From Gammaproteobacteria bacterium (GTDB lineage: Bacteria > Pseudomonadota > Gammaproteobacteria > Eutrophobiales > Eutrophobiaceae): DNA of 64,000 bases. Below the pieces are notes generated by a model, which searched no databases, had not been told where the DNA came from, and worked only from the letters and a program-made list of their open reading frames with translations. The stretch covers positions 67,001 through 131,000 of the forward strand of contig WLWS01000005.1 in the NCBI GenBank assembly GCA_012103475.1. Reading direction: 5' to 3'. Numbering within the stretch: the stretch's first letter is position 1; every line of letters begins with the position of its first letter. Below, piece after piece: positions 25,894 through 35,554 of this stretch. A program made the position numbers and the translations under genes.

Positions 25894-27777
25894 TTATATG
25901 AGATCAAGTATTTGCTGAACTGCACGCCGGCCCTGATCTGCAGCCGGTCCCCAATGCTGAAACCCTTCCAGTTCCGAATGACCGAAAGCGATTCTACCAT
26001 AGCCCTGCTTAATAATATTTCTGGGTGCCTGTTTGTCGGGTGTATCGAAAAAGAAACCTGGAGTTGGAACGACATAGGCGTGACCCCAGCGATTGAGAAT
26101 GATGCCCTCAATATCGCGTGCGTGATTAAAACCAGCAGCCGAAAAAAGCCTGGTCAACTGCGCTCGAATCTGTTTTTCATAATCCGCATAGGATGTGTAA
26201 AACAATTCAGCTCTGGCTTTACTTATCTGTGCCAGTATTGGCAAACCCGGTGTCTGATATGACACATAAAAAGTCAGCACCGCCGGTTTATCCGGATCCA
26301 GTGCCGGTTGATGACGGCCGACCATCATCGGCTGGCGAATATTGGCGCTATAACCAAAACCATCCTGCCAGCGTGCACCGGTAATGCCCATCTCATACAT
26401 GAAGCGCCAGTTTCGTAGCGCCACGTTTGCCACCAGAAAAGGCGCATGATGAAATTGTTTATAAGCCTGATGAAAATTATCAGGCATATCCCGGACGACG
26501 TGGCGATTAATCCAGCCACCGGATGCCATCACTACGCCTTTTGCCCGGACTGCGTACTCTCTACCCTCACGACTGTAAATGACTCGAACACTGCTGGCAG
26601 AGTCAGCTTTTCCCTCGTGTTGAACTGCAACCACAGTGGCGCCGCTACGAATACGAATTGAATTTCGTGCTTTGTCCAAAGCTGTAAAATCGACTCTCCC
26701 GGTAATAATATCGTCGAAATTATCACCACCTTTGATGGCCTCAGGTAGAATCCGCTTTAGGAAATAGCGGGCGAAACCGGAGTTACCACCAGGAAAAGAA
26801 TTACGCGGAGGCGCTCCCCTTTTAAATTCCTTTTCAGACAACAGACCCGGCATCAATACTTCACGGGCAACGTAGGCTGAACAGGCATCACTACCTAGAC
26901 CAAAAGCACCCGCCATAAAAATATCCGCTTCGGCCGTGCCTTCCGGCCCCAGATTTAACTCTTTTTCGAGATAGTCTTTGTAGGACATACTGTCCAGCCA
27001 CTCCCGCGCACCACTCTCGCCGAGTCGTTCCGAACGGCTGTCTCGCCACTTTAGTAAGGATTCGCGGGCCTGCTCCGACAAAGGAGCCTTGCTCAGACGA
27101 TCCGTCCATATATCGTTTGCCCAGCTAGACCCGTTTGAGTTCTCATAAAAATAACCCAGGTTGGTTTTATCCTCACGTAGCCAGTGTAAAAAACCAAAAT
27201 TATCGCGACAAAAGTTCAGTGGCTTGAATTTGCCTGACCAGTCTGCATAGGGCAAATCTCTTGGAATATTAAATTCTGCATAGTAACGCGCATCACCGGA
27301 TGACGATTCCGGATCATTGGTATGTGGTGGCATGAAAAAGCCATTTGAACCCTGTGGAGCCAACAGGGTTTCACCGCCTACTTGAAATTCATTCTCTTTG
27401 GCTTCACCGCCAAAGATAGGATGATTATCGAGAATCAGACACTTCTGTCCCGGTCTTGCGTTTTTCTTGAAGTGCCAGGCAGCGCCGAGACCGGCCATTC
27501 CACCACCGACAATAACAACATCAACTTCCTCGTCTATCGGTAGATCGGGCAGGCGCGTAAATTCTCCATCACGAATCCGGTGGGCTGTGTTGACTACATC
27601 CGGCGTATTACCGTGTGAGGATGCATAATCCCCGACACCACCGAAACCATACCAGCTGTCATCAACCCTTTGTGGATTGGCTATGGTATCGGCCAATAGA
27701 GATGTAGGTTGTATCAGCGCTGTACCAGAACCCAGCAACACACCGTTTACGAAATCTCTACGTGTAATTTTCACCAA
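25894..27777 (-). CDS. Tat-exported FAD-dependent amine oxidoreductase-like protein (spermidine dehydrogenase-like)
   Basis: The 627-residue protein starts with a twin-arginine signal (ITRRDFVNG), consistent with folded, cofactor-loaded export. VDVVIVGGGMAGLGAAW (from about residue 64) is the FAD Rossmann motif, and VVMASGGWINRHVV and IAFGHSELEG lie near the second flavin region. Overall it resembles the spermidine-dehydrogenase-like group of periplasmic flavoproteins. Family knowledge suggests oxidation of a primary or secondary amine to an aldehyde, passing electrons to the respiratory chain. It follows the decarboxylase gene by 52 bases; an amine made by that enzyme is an obvious candidate substrate (inference). 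Confidence 0.75.
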   Translation of the reverse strand: MVKITRRDFVNGVLLGSGTALIQPTSLLADTIANPQRVDDSWYGFGGVGDYASSHGNTPDVVNTAHRIRDGEFTRLPDLPIDEEVDVVIVGGGMAGLGAAWHFKKNARPGQKCLILDNHPIFGGEAKENEFQVGGETLLAPQGSNGFFMPPHTNDPESSSGDARYYAEFNIPRDLPYADWSGKFKPLNFCRDNFGFLHWLREDKTNLGYFYENSNGSSWANDIWTDRLSKAPLSEQARESLLKWRDSRSERLGESGAREWLDSMSYKDYLEKELNLGPEGTAEADIFMAGAFGLGSDACSAYVAREVLMPGLLSEKEFKRGAPPRNSFPGGNSGFARYFLKRILPEAIKGGDNFDDIITGRVDFTALDKARNSIRIRSGATVVAVQHEGKADSASSVRVIYSREGREYAVRAKGVVMASGGWINRHVVRDMPDNFHQAYKQFHHAPFLVANVALRNWRFMYEMGITGARWQDGFGYSANIRQPMMVGRHQPALDPDKPAVLTFYVSYQTPGLPILAQISKARAELFYTSYADYEKQIRAQLTRLFSAAGFNHARDIEGIILNRWGHAYVVPTPGFFFDTPDKQAPRNIIKQGYGRIAFGHSELEGFQHWGPAADQGRRAVQQILDLI

Positions 27778-27829
27778 GGCACCTCAGCAGGCCGATCTTA
27801 ACAATAGTCAATATTAACAAGCTTACACT

Positions 27830-29275
27830 CTACTTTATTTTTTCTACCATCTCATTAAGCACCTCGATCATTAAATCCATTTCTTCAATATGTGTCCTGT
27901 ATGAGAGTACATTGACTCTAATCATATAATTGCTATCGAGCAATGTTGATGAGAGGAATACGCGGCCGTCTTTTCGAAGTTCCGTAATCAATTGCCGATT
28001 GAATTCATTGACATCGCCCTGCTCCGGAATAACTCTGAAAGCAAAGGTGGATAACTCCGGATACGGACCCATTTCATAGCCAGGCTGTGCGGCCATGCGT
28101 TCGTAGGCATAACGAGTGAGTAGTATTTTTTCATTCAGGGCAGCTCGAAATGGAGCCACACCGATTAATTTAAGTGGCAACCACAAACGCAATGCCCGAA
28201 AATGCCGGGTCAGCTCCGGTCCGAGATCGGCTGGAGAGACTTCATCCTGCTCCAGATAGTTATCCTGCAGGTAGCTGGCCGTATAGTGATGCGCCTCATA
28301 CAACTGCTGGCCGTTTTTTACCAGTGCCGCGCCCAGTCCGAAAGGTGTATACAGCGGTTTATGCGGATTCATGACTATCGAATCAGAACGATTCATGCCT
28401 TTGAATTTTTCCTTCACCAGATCACTGAGGACAAAAAAGCCGCCATAGGCACCGTCAATATGAAACCAGAGTTTCTGCTCGGCGGCGACATCCGCAATAG
28501 CTTCAAAAGGGTCAACATTACCTAAATCAGTTGTGCCAGCAGAACCGATGACCAGCCATGGCAACAAACCTCGCTCTCGGTCTTTTTCAACACACTCTTT
28601 CAGGGCATCGGCACGCATTCGATAGCCTTCATCTACAGCTACTTTGCGAATAATACATTCTCCCATGCCGGCAACCAATAATCCTTTTTTGAAACAATGA
28701 TGAGTAAGGTCGGTCATGTACACGACCGACTTATCATAATCTCTGGCCTTGAGCTTATGCGACTCTCTGGCAGTCACCAGGCAGATAAGCGTAGCCATGC
28801 TGCCACCGGAGGCCAGATTGCCGAGCGCACCCTGAGGGTAGCCAACCAGATTTGCCATCCAGTCCAGTAAAGTTTTTTCCATGCGAACCGCGCCCGGGCT
28901 GGCGGAATAATCGACACTGAAGGGATCAGTGATGGCCGCGATATAATCTCCAAGGGCCGAATAGAACATGCTGCAGGGTGCGATGTAGCCCATGAATTTT
29001 CCAGACACTGTGCTAATACCCTGCTGCTCAACATTATCCTTGTACATCTCAAGAATACTGTCGATACCCACACCCTCTTCATGAATTCCTGCATCGCTAA
29101 TGCCTTTACCATCCAGACCTGACTGTATGTAGGCATTTCTTTCGTTAACTGTCTGTAAAAACTCTTCCGTGTAATCATTCACTTTCTGAAACAGTTCGTG
29201 GCGGCGATCTGAACCCGGTTCGATTAAGTCAGAAGCGCTCTCAAATTCCCTGATTTGCTTTTTAATGTCAGTCAT
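27830..29275 (-). CDS. PLP-dependent group II decarboxylase, aromatic-L-amino-acid type
   Basis: The 481-residue protein matches the pyridoxal-dependent decarboxylase family: ASGGSMATLICLVTARES, THHCFKKGLLVAGM, GSAGTTDLGNVDPFEAI, FHIDGAYGGFFVLS and MNPHKPLYTPFG, whose Lys binds PLP. The order of motifs is that of aromatic amino acid (tyrosine, DOPA, tryptophan) and related decarboxylases. The exact substrate, including glutamate- or aspartate-type alternatives, cannot be excluded. It is in the middle of a five-gene operon, 6 bases after a small DUF2783-like gene, next to flavin enzymes of aromatic metabolism. Confidence 0.87.
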   Translation of the reverse strand: MTDIKKQIREFESASDLIEPGSDRRHELFQKVNDYTEEFLQTVNERNAYIQSGLDGKGISDAGIHEEGVGIDSILEMYKDNVEQQGISTVSGKFMGYIAPCSMFYSALGDYIAAITDPFSVDYSASPGAVRMEKTLLDWMANLVGYPQGALGNLASGGSMATLICLVTARESHKLKARDYDKSVVYMTDLTHHCFKKGLLVAGMGECIIRKVAVDEGYRMRADALKECVEKDRERGLLPWLVIGSAGTTDLGNVDPFEAIADVAAEQKLWFHIDGAYGGFFVLSDLVKEKFKGMNRSDSIVMNPHKPLYTPFGLGAALVKNGQQLYEAHHYTASYLQDNYLEQDEVSPADLGPELTRHFRALRLWLPLKLIGVAPFRAALNEKILLTRYAYERMAAQPGYEMGPYPELSTFAFRVIPEQGDVNEFNRQLITELRKDGRVFLSSTLLDSNYMIRVNVLSYRTHIEEMDLMIEVLNEMVEKIK

Positions 29276-29281
29276 TGCTTT

Positions 29282-29467
29282 CTATAAGTCCCTGTTGACC
29301 ATGGCGATGGCTTTCTCAAGCCCCTCCAGATCACCCAGTTGATTTGCCAATGCGAAACAAAGTTTACTGAGAAACAGCATTTCTTTATCACTGCCGGCAT
29401 CATTGATGGCAACCGCAAGCATCTCTAATGCCTGCTCCAGTTCCTGCTCTGATAATTGCTTTGTCAT
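29282..29467 (-). CDS. DUF2783-like small protein
   Basis: The 61-residue helical protein overlaps the end of the flavin monooxygenase gene by four bases (ATGA). The C-terminal half, LCFALANQLGDLEGLEKAI, resembles DUF2783, a small family commonly encoded beside FAD-dependent aromatic monooxygenases and without known function. A role as an accessory or stability factor for the monooxygenase is a guess from position. The assignment is by eye and could be wrong. Confidence 0.6.
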   Translation of the reverse strand: MTKQLSEQELEQALEMLAVAINDAGSDKEMLFLSKLCFALANQLGDLEGLEKAIAMVNRDL

Positions 29468-31146
29468 TTTTCTCCTCCGTTCAGACAGTTTCTGAACGAC
29501 TCTACTACTTCACTAACGATACACTGCTTCCAGCGTCCCAGCACATGTCGATCGGGTCGTAAGAGATACAAACTTCCACCGATGGCATCGTATTGTTTGA
29601 AAATATCACCCTTTTCGCCGCACAGTAAGACAGCATCTTTGATTAATACCGGAAGTCGACTAATAATTATGAGAACACATTTTTCCTGACCAACACAAAG
29701 ACTTTCTTGAAGCTTCAATACTTCTTCAGGAACTTCCTCAGATTCAAGAAAATAAACCACCGTAAAGGCTTTGCCAATATAGTCCAGAAGAAATGAATTG
29801 TCTTCGCAACGCTGATTGAAAATTGGGGCTCCGGTACCAGCGCCCCCACTAAACTGGGCATCGCGATGTTTGAATCCGGTCAAAGGGCTTTCTATATAGG
29901 TATAGGGCTGAGATTGTCGGGGATTAATCAGCGGGCGACAAAAGTCATTGCTAACAGAAAGAGACAGGACTGCATCGCGCATCAACTGATGTCCTCGAGA
30001 GGGAGGTGTCATAAACTTCGTACTCTTGCTGGCATTATCAAATACATCCAGCGTTGCGCCTCTTCGCTCCGGTGAATAACTATCGAGAATTTTCTCCTGC
30101 GCCCATCCATTAATCACAAAAGCCAGTTTCCAGGCTGCATTCATAGCATCAGCGATGCCGGAATTCAGACCACGAACACCAAAGATAGGCACCAGATGTG
30201 CCGCGTCCCCCACAAACATGATCCGGCCATGCCGATAGTCATCGAGAGCAAGCGTATAGGCTTTATACAGACTCCACCATTCCAGCGTCCAATCCGCCTT
30301 TTCACCAATCATCTTCAGTATGGACTGTATACGTTCGCGTATTTTATTTTCCTGCAGTTCTTCATCATCATCCATGCCTTCTTCAATCTGATAGTCGATA
30401 CGCCAGATATCATCGGGTTGTTTATGAATCAAAATTGTTAATCCCGGATTCGAAAGTGGATCAAAAAACGCTCGCCTCTCCGTTGGGTAATCTGATTTCA
30501 TCTGAATATCGGCAATGATGTAGCGGCCTTCATAAGCATCACCATCCAGCTTCAATCCGAGACTATGTCTGCAGACACTGCGTGCACCATCGGCCGCCAG
30601 GCTGTAATCACAATTTAACTCATAATCACCGTCTGGAGTTTCTACCTGAATCCGTACGGCACTGTCAGACTGCTTGATATCGACTACTCGGTTTTGCCAG
30701 CGCAAATCAATAAGTGGTTCAACAAGCGCTTTTTCAATCAAAAATTTCTCGATGTATTGCTGCTGCATGTTGTACATCGGGAAAAAACGTTCGTTGTCCG
30801 AATGTGGCATTTCAAGCCGATAGACTTCCTTATCACGATAATAAGAGGTACCGTAAATCCACGGCAGGGCTTTATCAGCGAACTGCTCGGCCAGACCCAG
30901 TTGATGCAAACATTCCATACTATGTCTGGCAATACAGATAGCCCGACTGCCCTCACTCACCGAATTTTTTGCATCAAGCACAACACAGGGAATCCGATGT
31001 CTGGCCAGTTCGAGTGCAGCGGCAATACCAACCGGGCCTGCACCAATAATTACGACAGAATGATGTGATATTTCTCCATCAAGCTCGCCCGGGCGCACGA
31101 ACTTATAATACGGGTATTCAAAATAAACGGAGCCGGGTGAATCCAT
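29464..31146 (-). CDS. FAD-dependent aromatic monooxygenase (MhpA/PheA-type)
   Basis: I start at the ATG at 31146, preceded by AGGAGGGCTG and overlapping the VOC gene stop by one base (TGATG), giving 560 residues. A longer in-frame start at 31230 would run 84 bases into the VOC gene and has no signal. The class A flavoprotein pattern is clear: VVIIGAGPVGIAAALEL (FAD), the middle DG motif in YSLAADGARSVCRHSLG, and MFVGDAAHLVPIFGVRGLNSGIADA (FAD ribityl). A thioredoxin-like C-terminal extension typical of phenol and hydroxyphenylpropionate hydroxylases follows. It probably hydroxylates a phenolic acid ortho to its hydroxyl using NAD(P)H. Confidence 0.9.
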   Translation of the reverse strand: MDSPGSVYFEYPYYKFVRPGELDGEISHHSVVIIGAGPVGIAAALELARHRIPCVVLDAKNSVSEGSRAICIARHSMECLHQLGLAEQFADKALPWIYGTSYYRDKEVYRLEMPHSDNERFFPMYNMQQQYIEKFLIEKALVEPLIDLRWQNRVVDIKQSDSAVRIQVETPDGDYELNCDYSLAADGARSVCRHSLGLKLDGDAYEGRYIIADIQMKSDYPTERRAFFDPLSNPGLTILIHKQPDDIWRIDYQIEEGMDDDEELQENKIRERIQSILKMIGEKADWTLEWWSLYKAYTLALDDYRHGRIMFVGDAAHLVPIFGVRGLNSGIADAMNAAWKLAFVINGWAQEKILDSYSPERRGATLDVFDNASKSTKFMTPPSRGHQLMRDAVLSLSVSNDFCRPLINPRQSQPYTYIESPLTGFKHRDAQFSGGAGTGAPIFNQRCEDNSFLLDYIGKAFTVVYFLESEEVPEEVLKLQESLCVGQEKCVLIIISRLPVLIKDAVLLCGEKGDIFKQYDAIGGSLYLLRPDRHVLGRWKQCIVSEVVESFRNCLNGGEK

Positions 31147-31700
31147 CAGCCCTCCTCGCCTATATTCATTAAGCTTCGCATTGAAGCCTGCCAGTCTGCC
31201 CGCGAACAATATCCGGGCAGGCTCTGGCATAATAATTCTGTCTGATTTCGTATTTCCTCGATATCCGCACTCAAATCGATCTCTTTGCGAAGAGGTTGAC
31301 TGACGTACCAGGGTGTATCTGTATAAACTTCAATACGATTGCCTTCCGGATCGCGAAAATAGACAGACCAGGCATTACCATGGGTGACTGCCTGAATGTC
31401 ATCCACGTCGTTTGCACAAATTAGCTTATAAAAACACTGCAATGCATGCAGGCTTTCGATATAAAAAGAAATCTGATTAACCAGATTAAAGCCGTTCTTA
31501 TCAGGTCTTCCACCGACGAGAATAATCTGATGATGCTCCGCTGGTTCACGGCTCAGGAAAACCAGCGTCTGGCCATTTGGAAACTGACCTTCATCGGTAA
31601 TGAAATAACCGAGCACATCAGTATAAAATTTTTTCATAAGAGGAATATCGACAACAAAAATTCCAAAGTGCCGAAAATCCAGTGACACAGATTCATTCAT
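31146..31700 (-). CDS. VOC-family protein, extradiol-dioxygenase-like
   Basis: The 184-residue protein has a VOC module, FRHFGIFVVDIPLMKKFYTDVLGY at the start of the first half and HGNAWSVYFRDPEGNRIEVYTDTPWYV in the second, resembling extradiol dioxygenase and related aromatic-pathway proteins. First His and last Glu of the metal triad are present, but the middle position reads NQISFYI, so Gln replaces His. Glyoxalase I uses Gln there, so metal binding is still possible. The gene is the first of the operon with the flavin monooxygenase and is probably for the ring-cleavage or isomerisation step of its product (inference). Confidence 0.8.
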   Translation of the reverse strand: MNESVSLDFRHFGIFVVDIPLMKKFYTDVLGYFITDEGQFPNGQTLVFLSREPAEHHQIILVGGRPDKNGFNLVNQISFYIESLHALQCFYKLICANDVDDIQAVTHGNAWSVYFRDPEGNRIEVYTDTPWYVSQPLRKEIDLSADIEEIRNQTELLCQSLPGYCSRADWQASMRSLMNIGEEG

Positions 31701-31784
31701 ATCGTAACTATCCTTTGCAAAGCTAATGACAGGTTAATTTCTCGCAGCTAGCACTGTTAAGGGAATTGTGTATTAATACAATAC

Positions 31785-32507
31785 ATGAACAATGATAACC
31801 AATGTCAGTCAATTTATTCAGCAATATCGTTGCTGACACTTATTTTACTGCTCAATGCCTGCGAAAAAAACACATCTGGTTATTTCCCGCTGCAGAAGGG
31901 ACTGATCTGGCAATACAGCATTGAGAATTACGCCGTCAATGTCCACTCCAGCGAAAAGGAAATCATTCAGAACATTGGAAGCGAAGGTAGTGGCACTGAT
32001 AAAGTATTTGTTAACAACTCTGTCACAGGCTTACGATCTTACTATCAGCAAAACGATGAAGCGGTACTACTCAAATACCAGATTCTTCCAGATGGGACAC
32101 GTATCGAGCCAGGTGATATTCGCGCAACCATATTTCGCTATCCTTTACAGACTGGTAACAGCTGGAAAGGCGTGATGACCACGAATTCTTTACAGAGCTA
32201 CGATGCTCATGCGCACGCCGTACTCGAAGACATACCGGTTAGCGTAAGCATAGAGGCTATGGACGAGACGATTGTAGTTGATGCTGGCAAATTCAGAAAC
32301 TGTATGCGTATCGTCAGCAAGGGTGAAAAAGTTGTTGCTAAAGGTAAGTATGCCTATCAACCTAAAATGACCATCAGCATCACCAACACACGCTGGTATG
32401 CAGAGGGAATTGGCCTGATAAAAGAAGAACACATCGAAGATTCGGATATCCTGCAATACACAAAAGCAATATACATAGTCACTCTGGATAAATTTACCCC
32501 AAACTAG
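31785..32507 (+). CDS. Putative lipoprotein of unknown function
   Basis: The 240-residue protein has a lipobox, ILLLNAC, with the lipid-bearing cysteine at about residue 26, after a short polar leader. The mature part starts with a motif seen in several outer-membrane lipoproteins (YFPLQKGLIWQYSI) and is otherwise beta-rich. I cannot assign a function. No strong ribosome site is visible before the ATG. It is divergent from the VOC operon, from which it is separated by 84 bases, and its end overlaps the convergent class V gene by 4 bases. Confidence 0.72.
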   Translation: MNNDNQCQSIYSAISLLTLILLLNACEKNTSGYFPLQKGLIWQYSIENYAVNVHSSEKEIIQNIGSEGSGTDKVFVNNSVTGLRSYYQQNDEAVLLKYQILPDGTRIEPGDIRATIFRYPLQTGNSWKGVMTTNSLQSYDAHAHAVLEDIPVSVSIEAMDETIVVDAGKFRNCMRIVSKGEKVVAKGKYAYQPKMTISITNTRWYAEGIGLIKEEHIEDSDILQYTKAIYIVTLDKFTPN

Positions 32508-33754
32508 TGCATCGCTTCCAAAACGTTTAGCACACGATTTATCTCGTCGCTGGTATTGTAATGCGCCAGGCTGATACGTAACACCCCACCATATCCCTCG
32601 ATAAGGTTCAGTTTTTCCAATAAGCGTCTGGCATAAAAATCGCCACTGTTAGCAGCGATGTCTTTCTCAGCAAGGACTTTGCTGAGTGTGTCGGAAGTGT
32701 GCTTGTCTGAAACCAGCGCTACATTGGCTTCACGCCATTTGCCTGTCGTTTTACCAATTATTCTGACTGGTAGGTTTCGTAAACCCGACAGTAACTGAGC
32801 ACAAAGCGCGCTCTCGTGCTTGTGCATAAATGCAGATATCTGTCCCGCTTTTTTCTTCAGAGAAACGCGTTTTTTTCCAAAGTGATGAAAATGGGTTTGT
32901 TCGAAGTATTCACCGAGACCTGCAAGCGCAGCAATACTTCCATGATCGGGTCCGGCAGAATCAAATCGCTTATGCGGATACTCAGTATTGAAATAATGAC
33001 ACTGCGGTTCCAGCTCTTCAGCGAAGTCACGCGCGGTATACATCACACCAAGGTGAGTCGCATAGGTTTTGTAAGTACTGAAGACATAGGCATCGGGTTG
33101 AAAAATGGACAGGTTCGGCCATTGATGCGGAACGAAGGAAACACCATCAATGATGCTACGCGACCCGTTGTGACGACATAAGTCCACTACTTCTTCAACC
33201 GGATTCAGGCTGCCCAGAATATTTGAGCTGTGAGTCATTGCCACAATCTTCACTTTCGGATTAAGCATATTCTGCAGTTCACTGATATCCAGTTCGCCGG
33301 TTTCAATATTGACTTCCCATAGTCTTAATTTCGCACCACTGCGCAGACATAATCGCTCCCAGGCACCAATATTCGCTTCATGATCCTGTTCACTGACAAT
33401 GATTTCACTATTCCTGTCGACTATTGCTTCGCAGGCATGAGCAAGTGTATTAATATTTTGCGTAGTCGAAGGTCCGAGAGTAATGGTATCCGCCGGCATG
33501 CCGAGTAAATCAATCATAGCCTGACGACCAGCATCCATTTGTTCACCGGCCAGATTTAATATCTCAGCGTGACCGTAAGGCTGTACTTTATTAACTCGAT
33601 AAAAATGCAGCAATTTGTCAATAACTTGCCCAACCACATAACTGCCACCGGCGTTTTCAAAAAATGCTGTCCTCGCAGCCAGTGGTTCTGCAAAGGTTGG
33701 AAAGCAGGAGCGCACATAATCAACATCGAGATCATGCAGTACTTTTTTTGTCAT
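32504..33754 (-). CDS. Class V aminotransferase-fold PLP enzyme, cysteine-desulfurase-like without the catalytic Cys
   Basis: The 416-residue protein has PLP landmarks of the NifS/SufS fold: GPSTTQNINTLAHA, SEQDHEANIGAWERL, MTHSSNILGSLNPV, DGVSFVPHQWPN and Lys in VFSTYKTYATHLGV. Cysteine desulfurases keep a mobile Cys near the C-terminus; here the region reads SGDFYARRLLE, with Tyr at that position. It resembles the VC1184-type aminotransferase-V group, whose function is unknown. It follows the aldehyde ferredoxin oxidoreductase gene by 18 bases, so a linked metabolic role is likely. Confidence 0.85.
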   Translation of the reverse strand: MTKKVLHDLDVDYVRSCFPTFAEPLAARTAFFENAGGSYVVGQVIDKLLHFYRVNKVQPYGHAEILNLAGEQMDAGRQAMIDLLGMPADTITLGPSTTQNINTLAHACEAIVDRNSEIIVSEQDHEANIGAWERLCLRSGAKLRLWEVNIETGELDISELQNMLNPKVKIVAMTHSSNILGSLNPVEEVVDLCRHNGSRSIIDGVSFVPHQWPNLSIFQPDAYVFSTYKTYATHLGVMYTARDFAEELEPQCHYFNTEYPHKRFDSAGPDHGSIAALAGLGEYFEQTHFHHFGKKRVSLKKKAGQISAFMHKHESALCAQLLSGLRNLPVRIIGKTTGKWREANVALVSDKHTSDTLSKVLAEKDIAANSGDFYARRLLEKLNLIEGYGGVLRISLAHYNTSDEINRVLNVLEAMH

Positions 33755-33772
33755 TATAGTTAACCGGATCGC

Positions 33773-35518
33773 TTAGCCGCCGGAAGCGCTTTTCCCGAAC
33801 AAACTATCACTATTTGGAAACCGAACTTTGGCCATCGCCGTTATTTCTTTGGCAATATTGAAGGTCAGACTGTTATCCGGACCAATACCTTCTTCTCGAA
33901 GACACAGCGCGATATCGTCATCATCGTCAGTGAAACCAGCGCGCCGGTTAAACTCCCATTCCTCTTCCAGACATTGCCAACCAAGATCGACAATCTCTTC
34001 TCGCGAGACTTCTTCACCATAAAATAATCCGTAGCTGTTGCGTATTTCATCCAGCGTCGGCTGGATAAACTGACAGAAGCCGGAAGCATCGCAAACCGCA
34101 TTAACAATCTGGGCTTCCTGCGAGGCACGAACGGCCTCCTCTCCACCAATATCCGGATCAATAATCAGACCTGCCGTGTGATCGGCGCCCATGGCACTGG
34201 TCGCGTAAGTCACACCGGCAACTTTCAAAGGCCGCGGATCCCAGGCTGGCAGAGCCTGTCCTTTAGCGACGGGAATACGATGATGTCCGCGATGCGTACC
34301 AATAGACAGAGCACCGTTACCAATTAGCTTGCCCAATTCGGTGCCACCGGCAATATCCTCACGTAGCAAAGATTTCGCACCTTCAGCATCACCATAGGTC
34401 ATGCCCTCTGAGTCCATATACACCGCAATTGCCGCGCCGGTCTCTATAGTATCCAGACCAAGTTCATCGCAAAGCCGATCCAGATCGGCCACATCTTCCC
34501 AATCGTTAATCGCACAACAGGAACCAAGCAGGGTCAGCGTTTCAAACTCCAGCGCCGAAGTTACATAATTACCATCTTTGTCGTGAACAATATTAGAACA
34601 GCGAACGATGCAACCGGACATACAGTTATGCATGCCGCCACCGCGAGATTCGAAAGACTCGTGAATGCGCGCACCATCAAGACCATCAACTTCCGGGTTA
34701 CGCCCTTCGGTTCTATTCTTATAAGGAAAAGTGTGCAGCATATTGGCCATAGGCACTCCGGTACTTGTACCACCCTTGAATATATTATGACGCCCGTCAG
34801 ATAAATAACTTTTACTGAAAATTTTATTGTGTGAATTAAAAGTTTTGTCAGCAGGCTGTCGGTTTTTCAACTTACCCGCATCCACCAGGACCCACTTCAG
34901 GCACTTCGAACCCATCACCGCACCAACTCCTCCGCGCGCCGCATGACGAGCCGGTCGGCGGGACTTGCTTCTATCAGTTGTTGCGACTGATGCCGCACTC
35001 AGCATCATTTCACCGGCAGGACCGATGCAAATGGCAGAAGCGGTAGAGGGATAATTTGCCAGTAGTTTTTCGCAGGCGGGATAATTCCACATGCCAGCGT
35101 AGTCATCAGCGCTGAGCAGTTGGATTCCCTCTGCTGTCACTTCAAGCCCCCAACGTTTGTTCATATCTTCTGGCTGGCCTGTGACGACGATGGCCCGATA
35201 ACCGAGCTTCATCATATCCTGACCGGCTTCACCACCGGTGTTGGCTTCTTTAATACCGCCGGTCAAAGGGCTTTTACAACCAACGGACAACCTGCCGGAT
35301 GTGGGTGCCGCCGTGCCGGAAAGAATTCCCGGTGCCAGAACCAGAATATTATCAGGACCAAGCGGATCGCAGCCGGGCTCACACTCTTCCAGCAAAATAC
35401 GTGCAGACAGCGAACGTCCTCCAAGGTATTTCCACTCTGCAGGGTAATCCTGCACCGACACCTGACCCGTACTCATGTCGAGGCGTATGATTTTATCGTT
35501 GTCCCAGGCATTGCTCAT
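33773..35518 (-). CDS. Aldehyde ferredoxin oxidoreductase family protein (tungsten-type), copy 1
   Basis: The 581-residue protein has the AOR N-terminal domain (YLGGRSLSARILLEECEPGCDPLGPDN) and pterin-binding segments such as RPARHAARGGVGAVMGSK. A cysteine cluster, HNCMSGCIVRCSN, with a later Cys in CDASGFC, would hold the 4Fe-4S centre. The spacing Cx3Cx3C recalls E. coli YdhV rather than archaeal AOR. These enzymes oxidise aldehydes, or reduce acids, using tungsten or molybdenum pterin and ferredoxin. It is a close paralogue of the upstream protein and has its own promoter region after a terminator. GGAGAACGCGC precedes the ATG. Confidence 0.92.
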   Translation of the reverse strand: MSNAWDNDKIIRLDMSTGQVSVQDYPAEWKYLGGRSLSARILLEECEPGCDPLGPDNILVLAPGILSGTAAPTSGRLSVGCKSPLTGGIKEANTGGEAGQDMMKLGYRAIVVTGQPEDMNKRWGLEVTAEGIQLLSADDYAGMWNYPACEKLLANYPSTASAICIGPAGEMMLSAASVATTDRSKSRRPARHAARGGVGAVMGSKCLKWVLVDAGKLKNRQPADKTFNSHNKIFSKSYLSDGRHNIFKGGTSTGVPMANMLHTFPYKNRTEGRNPEVDGLDGARIHESFESRGGGMHNCMSGCIVRCSNIVHDKDGNYVTSALEFETLTLLGSCCAINDWEDVADLDRLCDELGLDTIETGAAIAVYMDSEGMTYGDAEGAKSLLREDIAGGTELGKLIGNGALSIGTHRGHHRIPVAKGQALPAWDPRPLKVAGVTYATSAMGADHTAGLIIDPDIGGEEAVRASQEAQIVNAVCDASGFCQFIQPTLDEIRNSYGLFYGEEVSREEIVDLGWQCLEEEWEFNRRAGFTDDDDDIALCLREEGIGPDNSLTFNIAKEITAMAKVRFPNSDSLFGKSASGG

Positions 35519-35554
35519 GCGCGTTCTCCAGCTTGAAATCTGTATTAAAACAAA

